Assembly: GCA_026874595.1 (NCBI GenBank)
Contig: CM049311.1
Coordinates: 16,147,676-16,211,675, forward strand
From: Sipunculus nudus
Taxonomy: Eukaryota > Annelida > Sipuncula > Golfingiida > Sipunculidae
Direction: 5' to 3'
DNA: 64,000 bases
How positions within the stretch are numbered: the stretch's first letter is position 1; each line of letters starts with the position of its first letter. A program made the position numbers and the translations under genes. This document shows positions 12,901 through 27,900 of the stretch, one piece after another. The notes beneath the pieces are model-generated. The model was not told the DNA's origin and made no database searches. It was given only the letters and a program-made list of their open reading frames with translations.

Positions 12901-15900
12901 ATAGAATCTCAGATAGTTTCGAAATCAATTTAACCTTTGACGCTACCTGGAACAAAACGTCCCTTCTGTGTCATGCGAATGTTATATTAGATACAAATGA
13001 TATAGGTAAACCCGAAAGAGCAAAAGTCGAGTGTTTACGTATTTTCAATATTTGATGCCTGTTTCTTTTCGGCGTTCTTTGTATGAATTTTGGACGTGAA
13101 ATGTAGTTGATTCCGTTTAGCATCAACCATGTGAAATTAGCGAATGAAGGAATTCGGTTCTATGACTACATATCGATACATAGATTTAGAACGGGTGACT
13201 TTGTATGCTGTTTACTTTTCGATCTTACAATGTTTTTTCTTACAGTGCTGATAGATCCTGTATAATTGGAACAAAAATTTTTTTTCTCTCCACATCGTTT
13301 TACTTGTATCTTATCGAATTCCCCTTCTGATTTTACAACACGCATCACCTTTAAGCTCCTCTATGAAAGGTTTTCTTCTTTTCTTCGATCATATTTCATT
13401 TAGCTGAATTGTATATTATTTTAACATGCGCCCAAAACAGTACCCTACTTCTGCGTTTGGGTTAAGCTTGGCAAGCTAGTATTGAGAAAGATGGACATGA
13501 TCGTCCAGCGGAATCTCTTGGGTGCAGAAAGTGAAATAATGATGCATTTTATGCGCTCAGGTTTTCCTGATCATTAAAATCCCTTACAGTAAAAAAATGG
13601 AAATTTTAATCAAATGTAGTGGAAGAATTGCTTGGATATACTAGTCCTGCTTTGGTTTCCCCTGAGACTATGCCAGTAAATTAATAATGGCTGACAACGA
13701 TCGCGAGCACGAAAAGGGGTACCGAGGCACGTCAGGACCGAATATTCTATTATGGGGAAAAAGAAGTCAAAGGCAATTTAAAACATAAGGTCTATAATTA
13801 ATTAGTTCATTATTGTGTTTGGCCAAAGATAATTTTACGGATATTTTGCTTTAGTGATCCCGATGACAACACTAGCCACAAACGTGGCTCCAACACACAA
13901 CTCCAGTAACATCCGGTAAGCAAGATAGTGTCGTATTAAGGTTTAATTGATTAATCTCTGATTACGACCCATGTTCTAGACAACTTGGTCTTCACCTTAT
14001 TGAACACTTTTCAGCATGATTTTTTGTAATTAGTTTCAAACGGAAAGTAAAATCGGGTCCGTTCCCATACCGGAGTTTTAGCGGTCTGTCCTTTTTCATG
14101 CGAAGGTTGTGTTTGATGGTTAATCAGAAATCGATCGCATCGGTCTTTATAATAATTGCCAGCTGCCCTGTCCGGAGCTATATAACTGCTTTCTTTATTT
14201 AAAATGTGAATGGAATCTGTTTTGTTTTTGCAGGCTAGGAATACAGAAATATTTCTTATATAAATGAGATTATCGATACTCACAATGCGGAGTGCTTCTA
14301 CTTGAAACTGGGATGGTCTCTTGTATCCTTTAGAAAGCAATGGGAATGAATGTAAATTTTAAATGTTGACAACACTTTTCTAATTTGAAAAAAAACTATT
14401 GTCTAAAACTGTTTCAAACAAAAAACATTCCGTATTCGTTACCCCTCTTGATTTAAAAAGGTGTTCCCTCTTTCATGCAGGTATTATGTTTGTAAAGAAA
14501 TCACGTTACCGCATAAGGGTAGATCATGAATAGAATATTTTCTGTCTACCAATTTTTGCCTCCATGTACCTTATACAGACTTGAAATAAGAATTGTTGAT
14601 ACTTGCATTTAGCAGACAAATGAAACATTACATTCTACTGATCGAACTGCTTATTAGCCATTGAGTGTGAACTGTAAGGCTTCTATGCTCTCTATTTTCT
14701 TGTTAAACGGATTTTAAAAAAAATTGAAATTTGAATAAAATGTAGTGGAAGTATTTCTCGGATATACTAGTCATGACGTGGTTTCCCCTACGAGTTTGCT
14801 AGTACATTATTAATGGCTGACAACGCTCACGAGCACGAAAAGGGTAACCGAGACTCGTCAGGACCGAATATTCTATTCTGCGGAAAGTGAAGTCAAATTC
14901 AATTTGAATTATGAGGTCTATCAGGATATCGACCGCAGGGGTTTTTTGAATAATTGCCTGCTGCCCTGTCCGGAGTTATATTTATATATGCTTTCTTTAT
15001 TTGAAATAGGGATTGAAACTGTTTTGTTTTTGCAGGCTAGGAATAACGGAATAATTGTTATATGAATGAGATTAAAGATACTCTCAATTGCGGAGTGCTT
15101 CTACTTGAAACTGGGATGGTCTATTGTATTCTTTTGAAAGCACTGGGAATGAATGTTTATTATTTTACGAGTGATTATGGGGACATTTAGTTCGAAAAAT
15201 TACTGAATATTATACGCAAGGCAAGGGATAGATGACTGTCTCAGGTCTAAATTCCAATATGATGCTGTGGATTGTGTCCCTGAACTGATCATCTAAAAAT
15301 AAAAGAAAGTTAAAAAAATATACATTCTACAACCGCCTTGCCCCGAAATCCATGCCCTTTTTCACGGTTGAAGTTAGGAAAAAATGTGAAGTTAGAAGGG
15401 TCATATCTATCAAATAAAAGACTCACTTTTTGCATGAAAGGGGATTACAAATTTATTATATTTCAGTGGCTCCGACGACAACTCCAGCTACCACCGTGGC
15501 TCCAACCACAACTCCAGCGACAACTGGTAAGCATAGTACAAGGCGAATTGGACCGATGGGACGTGACAACAATTTTCTATTTTGAATAAAAAAACTATTG
15601 TCTAAAATTGTTTCAAACAAAAAAACATTCCGGATTCGTAACACCACTTTATTTAAAAAGGTGTTCCCTGTTTCATGCAGGGATTTTGTTTGTAAAGAAA
15701 TCAAGTTACCGCATAAGGGTGGAACACGAATGGAATATTTTCTGTCTACCAATTTTTGTCTCCATGTACCTTATTTAGACTTGAATTAGGAATTCTTGAC
15801 ACTTGCATTTAGCAGACAAATGGAGCATTACATTCTACTGATCCAACTGCTTATTAGCCATTAAGTTTGAACTGTAAGGCTTCTATGCATCTATTGTCTT

Positions 15901-18900
15901 GTTAAACGGATTTAATGTTGTTTTCGGGGAACAAGTAGGAAAAACGAATTAGAGATACCATAACTTTAAGGGATTTACTTCAAATGTTTTCAATCAAACA
16001 TTTTTGTATGTATATTATTCTTCAGTGGCTCCAACGACTACTCCGGCCACCACCGTTGCTCCAACCACACCTGCAGCAACAACAGGTAAGCAGGATTCAT
16101 GACTCATTTAGGTATTAACTAATTACACTTTGATCAATGCCAATTGCAGGTTCCTCCACTAAGAGAAAAAAAAAAATAGAATCAGATAGAATCTCAGATA
16201 GTTTCGAAATCAATTTAACCTTTGACGCTACCGGGAACAAAACGTCCCTTCTGTGTCATGCGAATGTTATATTAGATACAAATGATATAGGTAAACCCGA
16301 AAGAGCAAAAGTCGAGTGTTTACGTATTTTCAATATTTGATGCCTGTTTCTTTTCGGCGTTCTTTGTATGAATTTTGGACGTGAAATGTAGTTGATTCCG
16401 TTTAGCATCAACCATGTGAAATTAGCGAATGAAGGAATTCGGTTCTATGACTACATATCGATACATAGATTTAGAACGGGTGACTTTGTATGCTGTTTAC
16501 TTTTCGATCTTACAATGTTTTTTCTTACAGTGCTGATAGATCCTGTATAATTGGAACAAAAATTTTTTTTCTCTCCACATCGTTTTACTTGTATCTTATC
16601 GAATTCCCCTTCTGATTTTACAACACGCATCACCTTTAAGCTCCTCTATGAAAGGTTTTCTTCTTTTCTTCGATCATATTTCATTTAGCTGAATTGTATA
16701 TTATTTTAACATGCGCCCAAAACAGTACCCTACTTCTGCGTTTGGGTTAAGCTTGGCAAGCTAGTATTGAGAAAGATGGACATGATCGTCCAGCGGAATC
16801 TCTTGGGTGCAGAAAGTGAAATAATGATGCATTTTATGCGCTCAGGTTTTCCTGATCATTAAAATCCCTTACAGTAAAAAAATGGAAATTTTAATCAAAT
16901 GTAGTGGAAGAATTGCTTGGATATACTAGTCCTGCTTTGGTTTCCCCTGAGACTATGCCAGTAAATTAATAATGGCTGACAACGATCGCGAGCACGAAAA
17001 GGGGTACCGAGGCACGTCAGGACCGAATATTCTATTATGGGGAAAAAGAAGTCAAAGGCAATTTAAAACATAAGGTCTATAATTAATTAGTTCATTATTG
17101 TGTTTGGCCAAAGATAATTTTACGGATATTTTGCTTTAGTGATCCCGATGACAACACTAGCCACAAACGTGGCTCCAACACACAACTCCAGTAACATCCG
17201 GTAAGCAAGATAGTGTCGTATTAAGGTTTAATTGATTAATCTCTGATTACGACCCATGTTCTAGACAACTTGGTCTTCACCTTATTGAACACTTTTCAGC
17301 ATGATTTTTTGTAATTAGTTTCAAACGGAAAGTAAAATCGGGTCCGTTCCCATACCGGAGTTTTAGCGGTCTGTCCTTTTTCATGCGAAGGTTGTGTTTG
17401 ATGGTTAATCAGAAATCGATCGCATCGGTCTTTATAATAATTGCCAGCTGCCCTGTCCGGAGCTATATAACTGCTTTCTTTATTTAAAATGTGAATGGAA
17501 TCTGTTTTGTTTTTGCAGGCTAGGAATACAGAAATATTTCTTATATAAATGAGATTATCGATACTCACAATGCGGAGTGCTTCTACTTGAAACTGGGATG
17601 GTCTCTTGTATCCTTTAGAAAGCAATGGGAATGAATGTAAATTTTAAATGTTGACAACACTTTTCTAATTTGAAAAAAAACTATTGTCTAAAACTGTTTC
17701 AAACAAAAAACATTCCGTATTCGTTACCCCTCTTGATTTAAAAAGGTGTTCCCTCTTTCATGCAGGTATTATGTTTGTAAAGAAATCACGTTACCGCATA
17801 AGGGTAGATCATGAATAGAATATTTTCTGTCTACCAATTTTTGCCTCCATGTACCTTATACAGACTTGAAATAAGAATTGTTGATACTTGCATTTAGCAG
17901 ACAAATGAAACATTACATTCTACTGATCGAACTGCTTATTAGCCATTGAGTGTGAACTGTAAGGCTTCTATGCTCTCTATTTTCTTGTTAAACGGATTTT
18001 AAAAAAAAATGAAATTTGAATAAAATGTAGTGGAAGTATTTCTCGGATATACTAGTCATGACGTGGTTTCCCCTACGAGTTTGCTAGTACATTATTAATG
18101 GCTGACAACGCTCACGAGCACGAAAAGGGTAACCGAGACTCGTCAGGACCGAATATTCTATTCTGCGGAAAGTGAAGTCAAATTCAATTTGAATTATGAG
18201 GTCTATCAGGATATCGACCGCAGGGGTTTTTTGAATAATTGCCTGCTGCCCTGTCCGGAGTTATATTTATATATGCTTTCTTTATTTGAAATAGGGATTG
18301 AAACTGTTTTGTTTTTGCAGGCTAGGAATAACGGAATAATTGTTATATGAATGAGATTAAAGATACTCTCAATTGCGGAGTGCTTCTACTTGAAACTGGG
18401 ATGTTCTCTTGTATTCTTTTGAAAGCACTGGGAATGAATGTTTATTATTTTACGAGTGATTATGGGGACATTTAGTTCGAAAAATTACTGAATATTATAC
18501 GCAAGGCAAGGGATAGATGACTGTCTCAGGTCTAAATTCCAATATGATGCTGTGGATTGTGTCCCTGAACTGATCATCTAAAAATAAAAGAAAGTTAAAA
18601 AAATATACATTCTACAACCGCCTTGCCCCGAAATCCATGCCCTTTTTCACGGTTGAAGTTAGGAAAAAATGTGAAGTTAGAAGGGTCATATCTATCAAAT
18701 AAAAGACTCACTTTTTGCATGAAAGGGGATTACAAATTTATTATATTTCAGTGGCTCCGACGACAACTCCAGCTACCACCGTGGCTCCAACCACAACTCC
18801 AGCGACAACTGGTAAGCATAGTACAAGGCGAATTGGACCGATGGGACGTGACAACAATTTTCTATTTTGAATAAAAAAACTATTGTCTAAAATTGTTTCA

Positions 18901-21900
18901 AACAAAAAAACATTCCGGATTCGTAACACCACTTTATTTAAAAAGGTGTTCCCTGTTTCATGCAGGGATTTTGTTTGTAAAGAAATCAAGTTACCGCATA
19001 AGGGTGGAACACGAATGGAATATTTTCTGTCTACCAATTTTTGTCTCCATGTACCTTATTTAGACTTGAATTAGGAATTCTTGACACTTGCATTTAGCAG
19101 ACAAATGGAGCATTATATTCTACTGATCCAACTGCTTATTAGCCATTAAGTTTGAACTGTAAGGCTTCTATGCATCTATTGTCTTGTTAAACGGATTTAA
19201 TGTTGTTTTCGGGGAACAAGTAGGAAAAACGAATTAGAGATACCATAACTTTAAGGGATTTACTTCAAATGTTTTCAATCAAACATTTTTTATGTATATT
19301 ATTCTTCAGTGGCCCCAACGACTACTCCGGCCACCACCGTTGCTCCAACCGCACCTGCAGCAACAACAGGTAAGCAGGATTCATGACTCATTTAGGTATT
19401 AACTAATTACACTTTGATCAATGCCAATTGCAGGTTCCTCCACTAAGAGAAAAAAAATAGAATCAGATAGAATCTCAGATAGTTTCGAAATCTATCTAAC
19501 CTTTGACGCTACCTGGAACAAAACGTCCCTTCTGTGTCATGCGAATGTTATATTAGATACAAATGATATAGGTAAACCCGAAAGAGCAAAGGTCGAGTGT
19601 TTACGTGTTTTCAATATTTGATGCTTGTTTCTTTTCGGAGTTCTTTGTATGAATTTTGGACGTGAAATGTAGTTGATTCCGTTTAGCATCAACCATGTGA
19701 AATTAGCGAATGAAGGAATTCGGTTCTATGACTACATATCGATACATAGATTTAGAACGGGTGACTTTGTATGCTGTTTACTTTTCGATCTTACAATGTT
19801 TTTTCTTACAGTGCTGATAGATACTGTATAATTGGAACAACAAGTTTTTTTCTCTCCACATCGTTTTACTTGTATCAAATCTGAATTCCCCTTCTGAATT
19901 TACAACACGCATCACCGTTAAGCTCCTCTATGAAAGGTTTTCTTCTTTTCTTCGATCATATTTCATTTAGCTGAATTGTATATTATTTTAACATGCGCCC
20001 AAAACAGTACCCTACTTCTGTGTTTGGGTTGAGCTTGGCTAGCTAGTATTGAGAAAGTTGACATGATCGTCCAGCGGAATCTCTTGGGTGCAGAAAGTGA
20101 AATAATGATGCATTTTATGCGCTCAGGTTTTCCTGATCATTAAAATCCCTTACAGTAAAAAAATGGAAATTTTAATCAAATGTAGTGGAAGAATTGCTTG
20201 GATATACTGGTCCTGGCTTGGTTTCCCCTGACACTATGCCAGTAAATTAATAATGGCTGACAACGATTGCGAGCACGAAAAGGGGTATCGAGGCTCGTCA
20301 AGACCGAATATTCTATTCTGGGGAAAAAGAAGTCAAAGGCAATTAAAACATAAGGTCTATAATTAATTAGTTCATTATTGTTTTTGGCCAAAGATAATTT
20401 TACGGATATTTTGCTTTAGTGATCCCGAGGACAACACTAGCCACAAACGTGGCTCCAACACACAACTCCAGTAACATCCGGCAAGCAAGATAGTGTCGTA
20501 TTAAGGTTTAATTGATTAATCTCTGATTACGACCCATGTTCTAGACAACTTGGTCTTCACCTTATTGAACACTTTTCAGCATGATTTTTTGTAATTAGTT
20601 TCAAACGGAAAGTAAAATCGGGTCCGTTCCCATACCGGAGTTTTAGCGGTCTGTACTTTTTCATGCGAAGGTTGTGTTTGATGGTTAATCAGAAATCGAT
20701 CGCATCGGTCTTTATAATAATTGCCAGCTGCCCTGTCCGGAGCTATATAACTGCTTTCTTTATTTAAAATGTGAATGGAATCTGTTTTGTTTTTGCAGGC
20801 TAGGAATACAGAAATATTTCTTATATAAATGAGATTATCGATACTCACAATGCGGAGTGCTTCTACTTGAAACTGGGATGGTCTCTTGTATCCTTTAGAA
20901 AGCAATGGGAATGAATGTAAATTTTAAATGTTGACAACACTTTTCTAATTTGAAAAAAAACTATTGTCTAAAACTGTTTCAAACAAAAAACATTCCGTAT
21001 TCGTTACCCCTCTTGATTTAAAAAGGTGTTCCCTCTTTCATGCAGGTATTATGTTTGTAAAGAAATCACGTTACCGCATAAGGGTAGATCATGAATAGAA
21101 TATTTTCTGTCTACCAATTTTTGCCTCCATGTACCTTATACGGACTTGAAATAAGAATTGTTGATACTTGCATTTAGCAGACAAGTGAAACATTACATTC
21201 TACTGATCGAACTGCTTATTAGCCATTAAGTGTGAACTGTAAGGCTTCTATGCTCTCTATTTTCTTGTTAAACGGATTTTAAAAAAAATTGAAATTTGAA
21301 TAAAATGTAGTGGAAGTATTTCTCGGATATACTAGTCATGACGTGGTTTCCCCTACGAGTTTGCTAGTACATTATTAATGGCTGACAACGCTCACGAGCA
21401 CGAAAAGGGTAACCGAGACTCGTCAGCACCGAATATTCTATTCTGCGGAAAGTGAAGTCAAATTCAATTTGAATTATGAGGTCTATCAGGATATCGACCG
21501 CAGGGGTTTTTTGAATAATTGCCTGCTGCCCTGTCCGGAGTTATATTTATATATGCTTTCTTTATTTGAAATAGGGATTGAAACTGTTTTGTTTTTGCAG
21601 GCTAGGAATAACGGAATAATTGTTATATGAATGAGATTAAAGATACTCTCAATTGCGGAGTGCTTCTACTTGAAACTGGGATGTTCTCTTGTATTCTTTT
21701 GAAAGCACTGGGAATGAATGTTTATTATTTTACGAGTGATTATGGGGACATTTAGTTCGAAAAATTACTGAATATTATACGCAAGGCAAGGGATAGATGA
21801 CTGTCTCAGGTCTAAATTCCAATATGATGCTGTGGATTGTGTCCCTGAACTGATCATCTAAAAATAAAAGAAAGTTAAAAAAATATACATTCTACAACCG

Positions 21901-24900
21901 CCTTGCCCCGAAATCCATGCCCTTTTTCACGGTTGAAGTTAGGAAAAAATGTGAAGTTAGAAGGGTCATATCTATCAAATAAAAGACTCACTTTTTGCAT
22001 GAAAGGGGATTACAAATTTATTATATTTCAGTGGCTCCGACGACAACTCCAGCTACCACCGTGGCTCCAACCACAACTCCAGCGACAACTGGTAAGCATA
22101 GTACAAGGCGAATTGGACCGATGGGACGTGACAACAATTTTCTATTTTGAATAAAAAAACTATTGTCTAAAATTGTTTCAAACAAAAAAACATTCCGGAT
22201 TCGTAACACCACTTTATTTAAAAAGGTGTTCCCTGTTTCATGCAGGGATTTTGTTTGTAAAGAAATCAAGTTACCGCATAAGGGTGGAACACGAATGGAA
22301 TATTTTCTGTCTACCAATTTTTGTCTCCATGTACCTTATTTAGACTTGAATTAGGAATTCTTGACACTTGCATTTAGCAGACAAATGGAGCATTACATTC
22401 TACTGATCCAACTGCTTATTAGCCATTAAGTTTGAACTGTAAGGCTTCTATGCATCTATTGTCTTGTTAAACGGATTTAATGTTGTTTTCGGGGAACAAG
22501 TAGGAAAAACGAATTAGAGATACCATAACTTTAAGGGATTTACTTCAAATGTTTTCAATCAAACATTTTTGTATGTATATTATTCTTCAGTGGCCCCAAC
22601 GACTACTCCGGCCACCACCGTTGCTCCAACCACACCTGCAGCAACAACAGGTAAGCAGGATTCATGACTCATTTAGGTATTAACTAATTACACTTTGATC
22701 AATGCCAATTGCAGGTTCCTCCACTAAGAGAAAAAAAATAGAATCAGATACAATCTCAGATAGTTTCGAAATCTATCTAACCTTTGACGCTACCTGGAAC
22801 AAAACGTCCCTTCTGTGTCATGCGAATGTTATATTAGATACAAATGATATAGGTAAACCCGAAAGAGCAAAGGTCGAGTGTTTACGTGTTTTCAATATTT
22901 GATGCTTGTTTCTTTTCGGAGTTCTTTGTATGAATTTTGGACGTGAAATGTAGTTGATTCCGTTTAGCATCAACCATGTGAAATTAGCGAATGAAGGAAT
23001 TCGGTTCTATGACTACATATCGATACATAGATTTAGAACGGGTGACTTTGTATGCTGTTTACTTTTCGATCTTACAATGTTTTTTCTTACAGTGCTGATA
23101 GATCCTGTATAATTGGAACAAAAATTTTTTTTCTCTCCACATCGTTTTACTTGTATCAAATCTGAATTCCCCTTCTGAATTTACAACACGCATCACCGTT
23201 AAGCTCCTCAATGAAAGGTTTTCTTCTTTTCTTCGATCATATTTCATTTAGCTGAATTGTATATTATTTTAACATGCGCCCAAAACAGTACCCTACTTCT
23301 GTGTTTGGGTTAAGCTTGGCTAGCTAGTATTGAGAAAGTTGACATGATCGTCCAGCGGAATCTCTTGGGTGCAGAAAGTGAAATAATGATGCATTTTATG
23401 CGCTCAGGTATTCCTGATCATTAAAATCCCTTACAGTAAAAAAATGGAAATTTTAATCAAATGTAGTGGAAGAATTGCTTGGATATACTGGTCCTGCCTT
23501 GGTTTCCCCTGACACTATGCCAGTAAATTAATAATGGCTGACAACGATTGCGAGCACGAAAAGGGGTATCGAGGCTCGTCAAGACCGAATATTCTATTCT
23601 GCGGAAAAAGAAGTCAAAGGCAATTAAAACATAAGGTCTATAATTAATTAGTTCATTATTGTTTTTGGCCAAAGATAATTTTACGGATATTTTGCTTTAG
23701 TGATCCCGAGGACAACACTAGCCACAAACGTGGCTCCAACACACAACTCCAGTAACATCCGGCAAGCAAGATAGTGTCGTATTAAGGTTTAATTTATTAA
23801 TCTCTGATTACAACCCATGTTCTAGACAACTTGGTCTTCACCTTATTGAACACTTTTCGGCATGTTTTTTGTAATTAGTTTCAAACGGAAAGTAAAATCA
23901 GGTCCGTTCCCATACCGGAGTTTTAGCGGTCTGTCCTTTTTCATGAGAAGTTTGTGTTTGTAGAGTATTATGATGGTTAATCAGAAATCGATCGCATGGG
24001 TCTTTAGAATAATTGCCAGCTGCCCTGTCCGGAACTATATAACTGCTTTCTTTATTTAAAATGTGAATGGAATCTGTTTTGTTTTTGCAGGCTAGGAATA
24101 CAGAAATATTTCTTATATAAATGAGATTATCGATACTCACAATGCGGAGTGCTTCTACTTCAAACTGGGATGGTCTCTTGTATCCTTTAGAAAGCAATGG
24201 GAATTAATGTAAATTTTAAATGTTGACAACACTTTTCTAATTTGAAAAAAAACTATTGTCTAAAACTGTTTCAAACAAAAAACATTCCGTATTCGTTACC
24301 CCTCTTGATTTAAAAAGGTGTTCCCTCTTTCATGCAGGTATTATGTTTGTAAAGAAATCACGTTACCGCATAAGGGTAGATCATGAATAGAATATTTTCT
24401 GTCTACCAATTTTTGCCTCCATGTACCTTATACAGACTTGAAATAAGAATTGTTGATACTTGCATTTAGCAGACAAATGAAACATTACATTCTACTGATC
24501 GAACTGCTTATTAGCCATTAAGTGTGAACTGTAAGGCTTCTATGCTCTCTATTTTCTTGTTAAACGGATTTTAAAAAAAATTGAAATTTGAATAAAATGT
24601 AGTGGAAGTATTTCTCGGATATACTAGTCATGACGTGGTTTCCCCTACGAGTTTGCTAGTACATTATTAATGGCTGACAACGCTCACGAGCACGAAAAGG
24701 GTAACCGAGACTCGTCAGCACCGAATATTCTATTCTGCGGAAAGTGAAGTCAAATTCAATTTGAATTATGAGGTCTATCAGGATATCGACCGCAGGGGTT
24801 TTTTGAATAATTGCCTGCTGCCCTGTCCGGAGTTATATTTATATATGCTTTCTTTATTTGAAATAGGGATTGAAACTGTTTTGTTTTTGCAGGCTAGGAA

Positions 24901-27900
24901 TAACGGAATAATTGTTATATGAATGAGATTAAAGATACTCTCAATTGCGGAGTGCTTCTACTTGAAACTGGGATGGTCTCTTGTATTCTTTTGAAAGCAC
25001 TGGGAATGAATGTTTATTATTTTACGAGTGATTATGGGGACATTTAGTTCGAAAAATTACTGAATATTATACGCAAGGCAAGGGATAGATGACTGTCTCA
25101 GGTCTAAATTCCAATATGATGCTGTGGATTGTGTCCCTGAACTGATCATCTAAAAATAAAAGAAAGTTAAAAAAATATACATTCTACAACCGCCTTGCCC
25201 CGAAATCCATGCCCTTTTTCACGGTTGAAGTTAGGAAAAAATGTGAAGTTAGAAGGGTCATATCTATCAAATAAAAGACTCACTTTTTGCATGAAAGGGG
25301 ATTACAAATTTATTATATTTCAGTGGCTCCGACGACAACTCCAGCTACCACCGTGGCTCCAACCACAACTCCAGCGACAACTGGTAAGCATAGTACAAGG
25401 CGAATTGGACCGATGGGACGTGACAACAATTTTCTATTTTGAATAAAAAAACTATTGTCTAAAATTGTTTCAAACAAAAAAACATTCCGGATTCGTAACA
25501 CCACTTTATTTAAAAAGGTGTTCCCTGTTTCATGCAGGGATTTTGTTTGTAAAGAAATCAAGTTACCGCATAAGGGTGGAACACGAATGGAATATTTTCT
25601 GTCTACCAATTTTTGTCTCCATGTACCTTATTTAGACTTGAATTAGGAATTCTTGACACTTGCATTTAGCAGACAAATGGAGCATTACATTCTACTGATC
25701 CAACTGCTTATTAGCCATTAAGTTTGAACTGTAAGGCTTCTATGCATCTATTGTCTTGTTAAACGGATTTAATGTTGTTTTCGGGGAACAAGTAGGAAAA
25801 ACGAATTAGAGATACCATAAATTTAAGGGATTTACTTCAAATGTTTTCAATCAAACATTTTTGTATGTATATTATTCTTCAGTGGCCCCAACGACTACTC
25901 CGGCCACCACCGTTGCTCCAACCACACCTGCAGCAACAACAGGTAAGCAGGATTCATGACTCATTTAGGTATTAACTAATTACACTTTGATCAATGCCAA
26001 TTGCAGGTTCCTCGACTAAGAGAAAAAAAATAGAATCAGATACAATCTCAGATAGTTTCGAAATCTATCTAACCTTTGACGCTACCTGGAACAAAACGTC
26101 CCTTCTGTGTCATGCGAATGTTATATTAGATACAAATGATATAGGTAAACCCGAAAGAGCAAAGGTCGAGTGTTTACGTGTTTTCAATATTTGATGCTTG
26201 TTTCTTTTCGGAGTTCTTTGTATGAATTTTGGACGTGAAATGTAGTTGATTCCGTTTAGCATCAACCATGTGAAATTAGCGAATGAAGGAATTCGGTTCT
26301 ATGACTACATATCGATACATAGATTTAGAACGGGTGACTTTGTATGCTGTTTACTTTTCGATCTTACAATGTTTTTTCTTACAGTGCTGATAGATCCTGT
26401 ATAATTGGAACAAAAATTTTTTTTCTCTCCACATCGTTTTACTTGTATCAAATCTGAATTCCCCTTCTGAATTTACAACACGCATCACCGTTAAGCTCCT
26501 CTATGAAAGGTTTTCTTCTTTTCTTCGATCATATTTCATTTAGCTGAATTGTATATTATTTTAACATGCGCCCAAAACAGTACCCTACTTCTGTGTTTGG
26601 GTTAAGCTTGGCTAGCTAGTATTGAGAAAGTTGACATGATCGTCCAGCGGAATCTCTTGGGTGCAGAAAGTGAAATAATGATGCATTTTATGCGCTCAGG
26701 TTTTCCTGATCATTAAAATCCCTTACAGTAAAAAAATGGAAATTTTATTCAAATGTAGTGGAAGAATTGCTTGGATATACTGGTCCTGCCTTGGTTTCCC
26801 ATGACACTATGCCAGTAAATTAATAATGGCTGACAACGATTGCGAGCACGAAAAGGGGTATCGAGGCTCGTCAAGACCGAATATTCTATTCTGGGGAAAA
26901 AGAAGTCAAAGGCAATTAAAACATTAGGTCTATAATTAATTAGTTCATTATTGTTTTTGGCCAAAGATAATTTTACGGATATTTTGCTTTAGTGATCCCG
27001 AGGACAACACTAGCCACAAACGTGGCTCCAACACACAACTCCAGTAACATCCGGCAAGCAAGATAGTGTCGTATTAAGGTTTAATTTATTAATCTCTGAT
27101 TACAACCCATGTTCTAGACAACTTGGTCTTCACCTTATTGAACACTTTTCGGCATGTTTTTTGTAATTAGTTTCAAAAGGAAAGTAAAATCAGGTCCGTT
27201 CCCATACCGGAGTTTTAGCGGTCTGTCCTTTTTCATGAGAAGTTTGTGTTTGTAGAGTATTATGATGGTTAATCAGAAATCGATCGCATGGGTCTTTAGA
27301 ATAATTGCCAGCTGCCCTGTCCGGAACTATATAACTGCTTTCTTTATTTAAAATGTGAATGGAAGCTGTTTTGTTTTTGCAGGCTAGGAATAAAGAAATA
27401 TTTCTTATATGAATGAGATTATCGATACTCACAATGCGGAGTGCTTCTACTTGAAACTGGGATGGTCTCTTGTATCCTTTAGAAAGCAATGGGAATGAAT
27501 GTAAAGTTTTTTACGAGTGGTTATGGAGACATTCAGTTCGAAAAATTATTGCAAATTATATGCAAGGCAAAGGAAAGATGACTGTCTCAGTTCTAAATTC
27601 AAAAATATACATTCTACAATAGCCTTGCCCTGAAATCTATGCCCTTTGTCCCGGTTGAAGTTAGGAAAAAAAGTGAAGTTAGAAGGGTCATATCTATCAA
27701 ATTAAAGACTCAGTTTTTGCATGAAAGGGGATTACAAATTTATTATATTTCAGTGGCTCCGACCACAACACCAGCTACCACCGAGGCTCCAACCACAACT
27801 CCAGCGACAACTGGTAAGCATAGTACAAGGCGAATTGGACCGATTGGAAGTGACAACACTTTTCTATTTTGAAAAAAAAAACTATTGTCTAAAATTGTTT

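Larger units (their letters stand above)
12186..15466 (+). repeat. unit A7 (3,281 bp): first 3.28-kb unit
   Basis: A-B-N-P, then a scar at 14,361 where tgtaaatttt meets aaatgttgacaac, then an exon-less short half. Sequence right of the scar matches the intron after the truncated exon at 9,826, including ctaatttg and cccctcttgattt. Confidence 0.8.
15467..18751 (+). repeat. unit A8 (3,285 bp)
   Basis: Deletion scar at 17,646. Start of the higher-order block A8-A12 (15,569 bp to A13). From the P region on it is nearly identical to unit A13 and to A20. Confidence 0.8.
18752..22031 (+). repeat. unit A9 (3,280 bp)
   Basis: Scar at 20,926. Distinguished by acatttttta before exon B and by gatactgtataattggaacaa downstream of N. 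Copies at A14 and A21. Confidence 0.8.
22032..25323 (+). repeat. unit A10 (3,292 bp)
   Basis: Scar at 24,218. Longer because the P-A stretch has tttgtagagtattatgatgg where other units have tttgatgg. Copy at A22. A partial copy is fused at A15. Confidence 0.8.
25324..27753 (+). repeat. module A11 (2,430 bp): no short half
   Basis: A-B-N-P followed directly by an exon A: the 780-bp deletion and short half are absent (gtaaagttttttacgag instead of the scar). It starts as a 3.28-kb unit and ends like the old full modules, so it is a hybrid. Copy at A23. Confidence 0.78.

Noticed and set aside
14011-14340. Minus-strand ORF of about 100-113 codons recurring in every unit
   Set aside because: Recurs only because the DNA is duplicated; length varies with small indels between modules, and it overlaps acceptor-like pyrimidine tracts on the + strand. 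No family resemblance.
14896-14910. 15-base palindrome aattcaatttgaatt specific to the 3.28-kb units
   Set aside because: Arms of seven A/T-rich bases, created by a two-base change; too short and weak to assign a role.
15456-15752. Minus-strand ORF with a VVAGVVVGAT repeat
   Set aside because: It is the antisense of exon A plus intron; the splice signals and codon pattern belong to the + strand.
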